From the NCBI GenBank assembly GCA_025450405.1, contig JANWHL010000175.1, positions 1 to 11,727 on the forward strand: a DNA stretch of 11,727 bases, read 5' to 3'. A program made the position numbers and the translations under genes. The DNA is from Ktedonobacterales bacterium. Its GTDB lineage: Bacteria; Chloroflexota; Ktedonobacteria; Ktedonobacterales; JADMIN01. Shown here one piece after another: positions 1 to 5,881 of this stretch (its first letter is position 1; each line of letters begins with the position of its first letter). A model generated the notes under the pieces. That model did no database searches and was not told where the DNA came from. It saw only the letters and a program-made list of their open reading frames with translations.

Positions 1-393
1 GTCGCGCAATACGGCGACGGCTGCAACATCGGCGACGACCCCGACACCGTGCGCCACAAGTGCGACGTGTTGCGCCAGCACTGCGCGGCCCTGGGTCGGG
101 ACTACGACAGTATTGTTCGCTCCACCAGTCTGGAGGGCGTCCACCTGGTCGAGAGCCAGAAGGAAGCCGAGCGTGAGAAGGCACGTGCCGCTACCTCTCC
201 GGTCCACGAAGAGTACGTTGACAGCGGCTTGATCACCACTTCTGACAGCCTGGCGGAGCGCATCGAGGCGTTGGTCGCGGCGGGTGCCCAGTACATCCTG
301 CTGTATTTCCCCTGGGCGGTCACCGACGCGAGCCAACTGGAGCGTTTCGCCCGCGAGGTCATGCCGCGCTTTGCATCCACGCGCGGCACGTAA
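1..393 (+). CDS. LLM-class (F420-dependent-type) oxidoreductase, C-terminal part
   Basis: This is the last 130 codons of a luciferase-like monooxygenase-fold protein; the 5' part lies outside the window, since frame 1 is open from base 1 to the TAA at 391-393. The visible start, YGDGCNIGDDPDTVRHKCDVL, is the hallmark segment near the C-terminus of LLM-class F420-dependent oxidoreductases: an aromatic-GDGCN strand, then a helix in which the protein tracks a 'DPDTVRHK...L..HC...GRDYDSI' pattern. The rest fits the final TIM-barrel strands and helices, including 'ERIEALVAAGAQYILLYFP'. Family members usually have about 300-340 residues, so roughly 60% is missing here. They use coenzyme F420 or FMN to oxidise or reduce diverse substrates; the substrate cannot be told from this piece. 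The cofactor assignment to F420 rather than FMN is inferred from the C-terminal pattern only. Confidence 0.85.
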   Translation, partial: VAQYGDGCNIGDDPDTVRHKCDVLRQHCAALGRDYDSIVRSTSLEGVHLVESQKEAEREKARAATSPVHEEYVDSGLITTSDSLAERIEALVAAGAQYILLYFPWAVTDASQLERFAREVMPRFASTRGT

Positions 394-732
394 TGCTCGC
401 CCACCTCGTCGCACCCACCTCGCCGCTCCACCGCAAACCGCTGCGCTGGCACCCGCGAGCGCTTGCCTCACCTCGTCCTCCAATCAACCAGGCGTTCGGC
501 GCATCGGTCACTCTAGCTCGATCCATGGCCCCAGCGCTTGCCCAGGCGTCACGTGGCGATCTTGACCATGGCGCGAAATCCCGTGGTTCGTAGCGCTGGC
601 GGTACCGTCCGCGTAACGCTCCTCCAGTACGCTTGGATCGAACGGAAGACGCGGGCAATGATATCGCCAAGACGGTGGCTCGCCTGCGCCACAACGAGCG
701 GCGGAGCCATTGCCATCCACGGGAGAGACACC
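394..732. other. Intergenic stretch without a recognisable gene
   Basis: I see no credible coding signal here. The short open frames on both strands are rich in Arg, Pro, Ala and Ser, as expected for chance frames in GC-rich DNA, and none shows a family motif. The right end holds the leader of the downstream membrane-protein gene. A poor promoter-like pair, TTGGAT at 633-638 and AATGAT at 657-662 with an 18-bp gap, is the best I could find and I do not rely on it. Confidence 0.5.
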
Positions 733-1134
733 ATGGGCAAACTGATCGTGCGTCGCATCTATGCCGTCTGGAACTGGCTGATCGCCGCCGCCGTCGTCGC
801 GCAGGTCTTTCTGGCTGGCCTGTATGTGTTCGGGGTCACTTCGATTGAAGCCCACGCGATCAACGGGAGCTTCTTGTTGCTGGCGACGTTGCTCGGCGCC
901 GTCTTCGCGCTCGCCGCGCGCGTGCCGGGACGAGTCGCGGGATCGAGCTGGGCGCTCTTCGGCCTGGTCGTGCTTCAGGTAGCGCTGATCGAAGTAGGCA
1001 ACTCGACCGGCATCCCTTTGATCAAGGCGTTCCACGTCGTCAACGCATTGGCGATCTTTGGCGTGTCCGCCCTGCTTGCCTCCTGGTCACGCGCGTTCTT
1101 CGCGGCGCCCAAGCGCGCGGACGCACGTGCGTAA
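733..1134 (+). CDS. Small four-helix membrane protein, DUF6220-like
   Basis: The 133-residue product is almost entirely hydrophobic. Four predicted membrane segments lie near residues 12-34, 43-63, 71-88 and 100-119, with a basic N-terminus (GKLIVRRIY) and a basic tail (PKRADARA). I start it at the ATG at 733 because GGGAGA at 721-726 sits six bases upstream. The open frame continues upstream to 538, but that part is Arg-rich and not membrane-like. The layout, with a His opening helix 2 (H41, in EAHAINGS) and a His opening helix 4 (H101, in AFHVVNALAIFG), matches my memory of DUF6220, a family of unknown function common in Chloroflexota and Actinomycetota. The two membrane-edge histidines could bind a metal or haem, but that is speculation. 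It looks monocistronic and converges on the Rpn remnant. Confidence 0.8.
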   Translation: MGKLIVRRIYAVWNWLIAAAVVAQVFLAGLYVFGVTSIEAHAINGSFLLLATLLGAVFALAARVPGRVAGSSWALFGLVVLQVALIEVGNSTGIPLIKAFHVVNALAIFGVSALLASWSRAFFAAPKRADARA

Positions 1135-1147
1135 CCCGGCCAATGCA

Positions 1148-1175
1148 CCGGCACTCGCATGCGCGCGAGCGCCGG
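1148..1175. terminator. Candidate bidirectional hairpin between convergent genes
   Basis: An inverted repeat lies between the stops of the membrane-protein gene (1134) and the Rpn fragment (1193). CCGGC (1148-1152) pairs with GCCGG (1171-1175). Inside it, CTCGC (1154-1158) pairs with GCGAG (1165-1169), with one A/C mismatch between the two arms and a 6-base loop. The symmetry and position between two convergent stops suit a shared terminator, but neither strand has a T-run after the hairpin, so intrinsic termination is not certain. Confidence 0.45.
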
Positions 1176-1192
1176 GTCGGCGTGTGCGCCCA

Positions 1193-1741
1193 TCAGCCGG
1201 CACTCGGCAGGCCCAGTCGCTCCCTGACCTGGTCGAGGGTGTCGGTGGCCATGTGCGTGAGGAGGCCATGGAGCGTGGCATCGTCGGCATGATCGAGCGC
1301 GTCCGTGAGCGCGTCGTCGAGCGCGCCAAAGCGAGCGGTTAGGGCCAATTGGATGGCCTGGCGCATGCCCTCGACCCGACCCTCAATCCGACCCTCGACC
1401 TGGCCCTCAGCCTCAGCTCGCGCTTTGACGTCTGCCAGCGGTTTGTCCCTATCGCCGTCATACAGCAGCTCGAATAGGAACTCATGAAAGCCAGTTTCCC
1501 TCAGCAATTCATTGGTCACCTGTGTGCTCCTCACCACGCGCAGTAGACGATCAGCGGAGAAGCGCGCCCCGGCAAGGGCGATCAGAAGAGCGGACAGCTC
1601 TCCGCGCTCGGGACCAGGTAGCGGCGCTTCGGCCAAACGCTCGGCCGTGGTAATCGTCTTTGCGACGTCCATGCCGGCCATGAGTCCGGCGAGCGGCCAC
1701 AGCGCGTAATCCGGCAAGCTCAACACGCGCTCGGCCGGCAT
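1193..1741 (-). CDS. Rpn-family nuclease/putative transposase, C-terminal fragment
   Basis: The 182-residue product resembles the C-terminal half of Rpn (recombination-promoting nuclease, YhgA-like/transposase_31) proteins: a 'PAERVLSLPDYALWPLAGLM' segment, a helical middle, a charged Glu-Gly repeat (EGQVEGRIEGRVEGMRQ, residues 111-127) and an 'LTARFG' helix, the usual tail of this group. The PD-(D/E)XK nuclease core, normally in the first 130 or so residues, is absent. The frame continues upstream of the ATG as FDIIRLWE, which fits the family strand just before this segment. It then meets an in-frame TGA at 1826-1828 with no alternative start codon between. I therefore think the gene lost its 5' part. 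GGGAG directly abuts the ATG, too close for a good ribosome site. It may be a dead remnant, or a stand-alone C-terminal domain; such domains are reported to act as antitoxins to full-length Rpn proteins in Escherichia coli. Confidence 0.72.
   Translation of the reverse strand: MPAERVLSLPDYALWPLAGLMAGMDVAKTITTAERLAEAPLPGPERGELSALLIALAGARFSADRLLRVVRSTQVTNELLRETGFHEFLFELLYDGDRDKPLADVKARAEAEGQVEGRIEGRVEGMRQAIQLALTARFGALDDALTDALDHADDATLHGLLTHMATDTLDQVRERLGLPSAG
1368..1410 (-). repeat. 12-bp tandem repeat encoding Glu-Gly-Arg-Val/Ile units
   Basis: Three 12-bp units start at 1368, 1380 and 1392, each opening with CCCTC on the plus strand, and a partial fourth starts at 1404. They encode the EGRV/EGRI/EGQV run of the Rpn fragment. 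Such repeats vary in number between Rpn homologues and probably form a charged helix or linker. Confidence 0.75.
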
Positions 1742-1909
1742 CTCCCACAGCCGTATGATATCAAATTGAGCGCCTGGTCGTAATCGAAGCGCTCGGGTCT
1801 TGAGTCCTTGGTGGTCGTCTCCTTGTCACGACGGCCCAGCGGTCACGTCGCTCGGTCGGGCGCGATTGTCCAGCGGCGTTACAGCGCAACGGGATGCGCG
1901 CCGGCCGGC

Positions 1910-3214
1910 TCACACCTGCGGACGGATACGCCGCCGCAACCGCGTGCGGAGGCCGCGCGCCAGCGCGGTCGGCTCCGCCCGCTCGATGGCGACGCGCTCG
2001 GCGCCGACGAACCGCGCCAGGTCCTCCAGCGCGCCCGCCAGGCCGTCCAACAGCGCCTCGTCGAGGACCACGCCAGGCTCCAGATACGCGGCGCGCACCT
2101 CCAGGCGGCGTGCCGCGCGATCGGTTCGCGGGTCCAGGCGGCCGACGAGCCGGCCCTGGTGGAGGATGGCGAGGCAGTAGTAGCCATAGCGGCGCTTCGC
2201 GGGGAGGACGTATGCTTCGAAGACCACCTCATAGCCAAACAACGCGCGGGTGCGTGTCCGATGCCAGATCAGGCTGTCGAACGGCGTGAGCAGCGTGGTC
2301 CGGCCGGGCCGGAGTCCGGCGCGGAGCCGTTCGAGGTCAGGCAGGCGCGTGGGGTCGAGATAGGCCGGCGCACCGATGCCCTCGATGACGGCGGGCAGCA
2401 GCATGCCCACTGCCACGGCGGCATCGAGCGCGCCGCGGGCGGTGTGCTTGTTCGGGGTGATGGCTGGGCGCGGCGTGATCCGGAAGTAATCCCAGAGCCA
2501 GGAAGGCGTGAGCACACCGAGCGCGCGGATGGTGCGGCCGATGAAGTGGCGCGTCCGCGCATCCTCATCGGGCAGCGCGTCATCCGCCGGAACCTGGCCA
2601 TCCAATACCTCGGCAAGCAGACGCTCGCGGAGATCGTAGACTTTCTGCCCGCCGCGCCGGCTGTGGACCATCAACTCACCCTGGAGCCAGAGAATCTGCA
2701 GCGCGCGCCGGCTTTCTTTCAGTCCATACCAATCCCATGCCTCGGCGCGGCGGCCGTCATCGGGTCGCTCGAAATCCGCCGAGGTGAGTGGGCCGCGTAC
2801 GCGGACGGCATCGAGCGTCTGGCGCAGCACCTCAGCGTTGGCGGCGAGCCACTCGCGGTCGCCGCCCCACATGCCCACGGCGGCGTTGAGCATCCGCGGT
2901 CGGTAATACGGATAGTCGGACATCGGGACCAGCGAGGCGGCGTGGCTCCAGTACTCGAAGATCGCGCGCTCCGGGTGGACGAGGGCGTCGAGGTATGTGC
3001 GGTCGTAGGCGCCGAGCCGGCTCCAAAGCACGAGATATTGCGAGCGTTCGACCACACTGATGGTGTCCACCTGGAGCACGCCGAGACGCTCGACCATGGC
3101 GCGGGCGTCGGCCAGCGTGGGTGCGCTCGGCGGCGGGTCGAGCAGGCCCTGGGCGGCGAGCATGAGCCCGCGCGCTTCGTCCAGTGTCAGATGGATCGTC
3201 TCTCGGTCGGCCAT
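1910..3214 (-). CDS. Winged-helix DNA glycosylase-like protein (YcaQ/AlkX, HTH_42 family)
   Basis: This 434-residue protein belongs to the winged-helix HTH_42 (DUF1006) family, which includes E. coli YcaQ/AlkX and Streptomyces AlkZ, glycosylases that remove bulky alkylated bases and unhook interstrand crosslinks. The family catalytic loop is visible as LGVLQVDTISVVERSQYLVLWSRLG, with Q48-V49-D50 matching the Gln-aliphatic-Asp motif I associate with the YcaQ/AlkX branch rather than the Gln-x-Gln of AlkZ. Further matches are YWSHAASLVPMSDYPYYRPRM (about 90-110) and a C-terminal PFDSLIWHRTRTRALFGYEV... KRRYGYYCLAILHQGRLVGRLDP block. I start it at the ATG at 3214 rather than 3256 because AGGAGG sits seven bases upstream and MADRETIHLTLDEAR opens the first helix. 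The length is close to the usual 390-430. It probably acts in cytoplasmic DNA repair; the substrate is unproven. Confidence 0.92.
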   Translation of the reverse strand: MADRETIHLTLDEARGLMLAAQGLLDPPPSAPTLADARAMVERLGVLQVDTISVVERSQYLVLWSRLGAYDRTYLDALVHPERAIFEYWSHAASLVPMSDYPYYRPRMLNAAVGMWGGDREWLAANAEVLRQTLDAVRVRGPLTSADFERPDDGRRAEAWDWYGLKESRRALQILWLQGELMVHSRRGGQKVYDLRERLLAEVLDGQVPADDALPDEDARTRHFIGRTIRALGVLTPSWLWDYFRITPRPAITPNKHTARGALDAAVAVGMLLPAVIEGIGAPAYLDPTRLPDLERLRAGLRPGRTTLLTPFDSLIWHRTRTRALFGYEVVFEAYVLPAKRRYGYYCLAILHQGRLVGRLDPRTDRAARRLEVRAAYLEPGVVLDEALLDGLAGALEDLARFVGAERVAIERAEPTALARGLRTRLRRRIRPQV

Positions 3215-3221
3215 GCGGCGT

Positions 3222-3227
3222 CCTCCT
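3222..3227 (-). promoter_or_regulatory. Strong Shine-Dalgarno site of the glycosylase gene
   Basis: On the minus strand AGGAGG lies seven bases before the ATG at 3214. It decides between that start and the ATG at 3256, which has no such site. Confidence 0.85.
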
Positions 3228-3267
3228 CGAACAGGTGTCCGTGCGGTACTCAGCAAGATAACATACT

Positions 3268-3281
3268 CTGGCGGCCGCCAG
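3268..3281. promoter_or_regulatory. 14-bp perfect palindrome, possible operator
   Basis: CTGGCGGCCGCCAG is its own reverse complement and lies 53 bp upstream of the glycosylase start, next to the only AT-rich patch in the region. That is where an operator would be expected, but short GC palindromes also arise by chance in such DNA. Confidence 0.25.
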
Positions 3282-3350
3282 GAGGGTTTCGCTGTCTCTC
3301 CCTGAGCATTTGTCCCACGAGCGGAGCGAAGTCACGAGGACTGGTCCGGA

Positions 3351-3392
3351 TGGGGCGTTACTATTGTTGGGTGGGGCGTTACTATTGTTGGG
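3351..3392. repeat. Perfect 21-bp tandem duplication
   Basis: Two identical 21-bp units (3351-3371 and 3372-3392) contain the core GGCGTTACTATTGTTGGG. A truncated third start (TGGG) follows at 3393. The units are far richer in A and T than their surroundings and lie 83-124 bp upstream of the ATG at 3475. One helical turn is about 10.5 bp, so identical sites 21 bp apart face the same side of DNA, which suits cooperative binding by a regulator. In the sigma frame they encode GALLLLG twice. Confidence 0.8.
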
Positions 3393-3660
3393 TGGGCCGT
3401 GTGGATGGAGTAGTGAACCGGCCACGGCGGGCATGATGCCGCCAATCAGGACTTGCGAGAAGCGGGAACGGTACATGGCGATCGCATATCCGCGTTCCGG
3501 TCACACACCGGCGCGGCGGGCGCGCTGGCGAGGGTGGGCCGCGCGTCGAGTCCATCCGCATGGCGCCCTGAGCCCACAGGACGCCGCGCGCCGGCTCGCG
3601 CTGGCCGGCCGTGGCGATGACCATCCGACTCCCGCTGGCGCATCGTCGTCGCATGGTGCG

Positions 3661-4191
3661 ATGGGCGATCTGTCCCTGGGCGAGTTCGAGGCATTCTTCC
3701 ACTACCACGAGCGCGACATATTCAGCTACCTCGCGCGCATGACCGGTGACGAGGCGGCGGCCTACGACCTCAGCCAGGAGACGTTCATCCGCGCGTGGCG
3801 ATCGTTCGACAAGATCCGTGGCTACAACCAGCCTCGAGCGTGGCTCTTCCGCGTGGCGAGCAACCTCGCCCTCAACCACCTGCGCCAGCGGAGGGGAGCA
3901 CTCGGCGGCGCGACCTCCCTCGAACACATGATCGACCCAGCGTCGAGCGATCCGGCGTGGCGGCTGGCTGAGCGCGACGCGGTGCGCGCGACGCTGCTGG
4001 ACCTGGCCCCACGACAGCGGGCTGCCCTGGTGCTGCGCGAGGTCTATGGCCTCTCGTGCGTGGAAGTGGGCCAGACGCTCGGCATCTCGACCGCCGCGGC
4101 CAAAATGGCGCTCCTGCGCGCGCGCGTAACATTCAAAGCACGCTACCAACGCGCGGACGCGTCGGATATCTGGCCAGGACCACGATCATGA
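3661..4191 (+). CDS. ECF-family RNA polymerase sigma factor
   Basis: The 176-residue core has the two regions of an extracytoplasmic-function sigma factor. Sigma-2 covers residues 7-78, with DLSQETFIRAWRSFDKI (36-52) as the -10-recognising helix and PRAWLFRVASNLALNHLRQRR after it. Sigma-4 covers about 105-160, with LAPRQRAALVLREVYGLS and the helix-turn-helix VEVGQTLGISTAAAKMALLRAR that binds the -35. It should direct RNA polymerase to a small regulon, commonly including its own promoter. The start is uncertain. The ATG at 3661 matches where ECF proteins usually begin, but no clear Shine-Dalgarno precedes it. The ATG at 3475 would add 62 low-complexity residues and has a weak purine stretch upstream. 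The stop TGA overlaps the ATG of the anti-sigma gene, so the two are translationally coupled. Confidence 0.93.
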   Translation: MGDLSLGEFEAFFHYHERDIFSYLARMTGDEAAAYDLSQETFIRAWRSFDKIRGYNQPRAWLFRVASNLALNHLRQRRGALGGATSLEHMIDPASSDPAWRLAERDAVRATLLDLAPRQRAALVLREVYGLSCVEVGQTLGISTAAAKMALLRARVTFKARYQRADASDIWPGPRS

Positions 4192-5723
4192 CGCCAGACA
4201 CCTTGCCTCCCTGCGCGCTGGGGCTGACGCCGCGGACACTCTCGGCCTGGCGGGATAACGCCCTGGATGCCCGCGAAATGGCGCGCGTGCGCACGCACGC
4301 GGTCGGCTGTGCCGCGTGCCGGGGCCAGCTGGAGGCGTTTGAGGCCGTCGCGCGCACGGTACGCGGACAGCGCACAGCCGCCCCGGATGCTCGGCTGTGG
4401 CGCGGTGTTCGCAATCGCATCGAGATGGAGCGCAACATGAAGGAACACGGCGCGGACAATCGCCACGCGGGCCCGCGTGGCGGCGTGCGCGGGCGGACGT
4501 GGACCGGTTTGGCGGGCGTCGCCGCGGCGGTCTTGCTGATAGCCGGCTTCGCCCTGGTGCTGCGGGGGATCCTTGGCGGTCGCGGCACGACTGGGCCAGT
4601 CGCAGGCACGCCAACGGGCGTCGGAACCCCCTCGGTCACGTCCTCTCCGACGTCCGCCCCGACGTCCGCCCCGACTCCGCCACCGCTGCCACTGACATGG
4701 CAGTCGGTCGCGCTGCCGGCGGGTTTCGGGACGCGTTGGAACTATCAGTTCGCTCCACCTTCCATGGACGGCAATACGGCATACGCCTGCGCCTGGCCGC
4801 GCGAGTCCGGAGATACGAGCACCGCCGCCTGGACCACGCGCGACCGGGGAGCGCACTGGGCGCAAGTCGTTCTGCCCGTTGGCCACGTGCTGATCGGATG
4901 CATCCCCGTGGCGGACGGCAACGATCCACTGGTGGCGATCATGTGGATGTCGTGGGCTCCACTTGGAGCGCCACCCGATCCAGCCCAGGCGGCGGACTTC
5001 GTCACCTATGACGGCGGGGCGAGCTGGCAGCGCCTGCCCGCGCCCCTCCAACATGTACCAATGCTGGCAACCTGGCACGGCGTTACCTACGCCACCGGAG
5101 TGTCCGACAAGGGCTCGCAACTCTGGGTCTCGTCCGACCATATGCGCACCTGGGAGCCGGTCGGCGACGGAACGCTGCCGGTCATCGGACAGATCTGGGT
5201 GAGTCCCGGCAACGGCGCCGTCACCGCGGTACAGGAACCTCCTGGCGGCGGGGTGAGCATCGCGCTCCAGATCTGGACCTCGCCGGATGGGCATGCCTGG
5301 AGCCGCGAGACCACGCCGAAGGTGGTCGAGGTGTTTGGGGGGCCGGTGCTTGTGGGGGCGGGCAGTCCGCGTCTGGCCCTCTGTGGTGTGGACGGCCTCG
5401 GCTTGGCGCCGCATCTCTTCTGCGCCGACGCGAGCGGGACCTGGGTCGAGCGGCCGAACCTGACCATCACCGGCACGAACACCAACGGCCAGAACATCAC
5501 TGCCCCAGGGTCGCCCTTCGCCATCGCCAGCGATGGCGCGTTGTTGGCAGCCGTCGCGTGGCCTTCGCCGACTGACGCGTCGCTCTACCGGCTCTCGCCA
5601 GGGGCGAGCGCGTGGCAATCGCTCGGCACCGCGCCGCTCTCGAGCGTGGCGTACGGCGCGACCTCCACCGGCGGTGTGCTCTGGGCGACGGGCAACGGAG
5701 CCTCCGCGGCCAGCTATCCGTAA
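4188..5723 (+). CDS. Transmembrane zinc-finger anti-sigma factor with Asp-box (BNR) outer domain
   Basis: This 511-residue protein starts at the ATG that overlaps the sigma-factor stop. Residues 1-80 form a zinc-binding anti-sigma domain: a helix (LSAWRDNALDAREMARVRTH) followed by H37-x3-C41-x2-C44, the typical His-x3-Cys-x2-Cys site. A single membrane helix lies at about 105-126 (TGLAGVAAAVLLIAGFALVL), then a Gly/Ser/Thr/Pro linker (131-168). The rest, outside the cell, has repeats of the Asp-box type (S/T-x-D-x-G-x-x-W): TTRDRGAHW (216-224), TYDGGASW (273-280), SSDHMRTW (315-322) and TSPDGHAW (364-371), with weaker ones near 413-419 and 470-476. Such repeats mark BNR/sialidase-like beta-propellers. 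I see no glycosidase active site, so I infer a sensing or binding role. It should hold its sigma factor inactive at the membrane until an outer signal is sensed; whether release is by proteolysis or conformational change cannot be seen. Confidence 0.88.
   Translation: MTPDTLPPCALGLTPRTLSAWRDNALDAREMARVRTHAVGCAACRGQLEAFEAVARTVRGQRTAAPDARLWRGVRNRIEMERNMKEHGADNRHAGPRGGVRGRTWTGLAGVAAAVLLIAGFALVLRGILGGRGTTGPVAGTPTGVGTPSVTSSPTSAPTSAPTPPPLPLTWQSVALPAGFGTRWNYQFAPPSMDGNTAYACAWPRESGDTSTAAWTTRDRGAHWAQVVLPVGHVLIGCIPVADGNDPLVAIMWMSWAPLGAPPDPAQAADFVTYDGGASWQRLPAPLQHVPMLATWHGVTYATGVSDKGSQLWVSSDHMRTWEPVGDGTLPVIGQIWVSPGNGAVTAVQEPPGGGVSIALQIWTSPDGHAWSRETTPKVVEVFGGPVLVGAGSPRLALCGVDGLGLAPHLFCADASGTWVERPNLTITGTNTNGQNITAPGSPFAIASDGALLAAVAWPSPTDASLYRLSPGASAWQSLGTAPLSSVAYGATSTGGVLWATGNGASAASYP
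4649..4672 (+). repeat. 12-bp tandem duplication in the anti-sigma linker
   Basis: GACGTCCGCCCC occurs twice in direct succession and encodes the TSAPTSAP part of the linker between the membrane helix and the outer domain. It keeps the frame and would only change linker length. Confidence 0.8.
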
Positions 5724-5786
5724 GCGTGTTTGACTGCCACCAAGCGCCGCGCATCCAGGGTACGCGCCTTGCGGTCAAAGGCCGCG

Positions 5787-5805
5787 GTGCGGCGGGCGGC
5801 CGCAC
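5787..5805 (+). terminator. Hairpin after the sigma/anti-sigma operon
   Basis: GTGCGGC (5787-5793) and GCCGCAC (5799-5805) form a perfect 7-bp stem with a 5-base loop, 63 bases after the anti-sigma stop and before the Rieske gene. A looser inverted repeat, TTTGAC (5729-5734) with GTCAAA (5774-5779), encloses a CAAG/CTTG pair just upstream. No T-run follows, so Rho-dependent or partial termination is as likely as intrinsic. Confidence 0.4.
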
Positions 5806-5881
5806 TACCCATCAGGCGCACGCGGTCCCGGCGCACTCGCCGGAGCGCGACGCCAAGGAGCGAACTGGGGGCATCGCAGCG

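Larger units (their letters stand above)
3215..3660. other. Divergent intergenic region / leader between glycosylase and sigma factor genes
   Basis: This 446-bp stretch separates two divergent genes and should hold both promoters. It contains a 14-bp palindrome (3268-3281) and a 21-bp tandem duplication (3351-3392). The sigma-factor frame is open back to a TTG at 3310, with possible starts at 3433 and 3475, so part of it could be translated. The encoded residues are low-complexity (two LLLLGG copies, then Arg/Ala/His-rich) and do not belong to the sigma fold. I see no convincing -35/-10 pair on either strand; TATGTT or TTATCT near 3255-3265 on the minus strand is AT-rich but has no good -35. 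Confidence 0.55.

Noticed and set aside
508..1035. Minus-strand frame over the intergenic region and the DUF6220-like gene
   Set aside because: Low-complexity Arg/Asp/Gln-rich translation, no ribosome site and overlap with a clear membrane-protein gene.
1368..1410. Tandem 12-bp units considered as a possible CRISPR or minisatellite
   Set aside because: The units are contiguous with no spacers, and they stay in frame as the Glu-Gly repeat of the Rpn fragment.
3362..3386. The TACTAT elements within the 21-bp repeats as -10 boxes
   Set aside because: TACTAT matches TATAAT at only four positions, and no -35-like hexamer stands at 16-18 bp; the nearest TTGTTG is 10 bp away.
1808..3436. Long plus-strand open frame (542 codons) opposite the glycosylase gene
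   Set aside because: It is the antisense shadow of a well-recognised gene in GC-rich DNA. It shows no family motif, and its residue makeup is typical of antisense frames.
4143..5618. Minus-strand open frame (491 codons) opposite the anti-sigma gene
   Set aside because: It is Arg/Gly/Pro-rich with no motif and lies wholly within the recognised sigma/anti-sigma operon, so it is a shadow frame.
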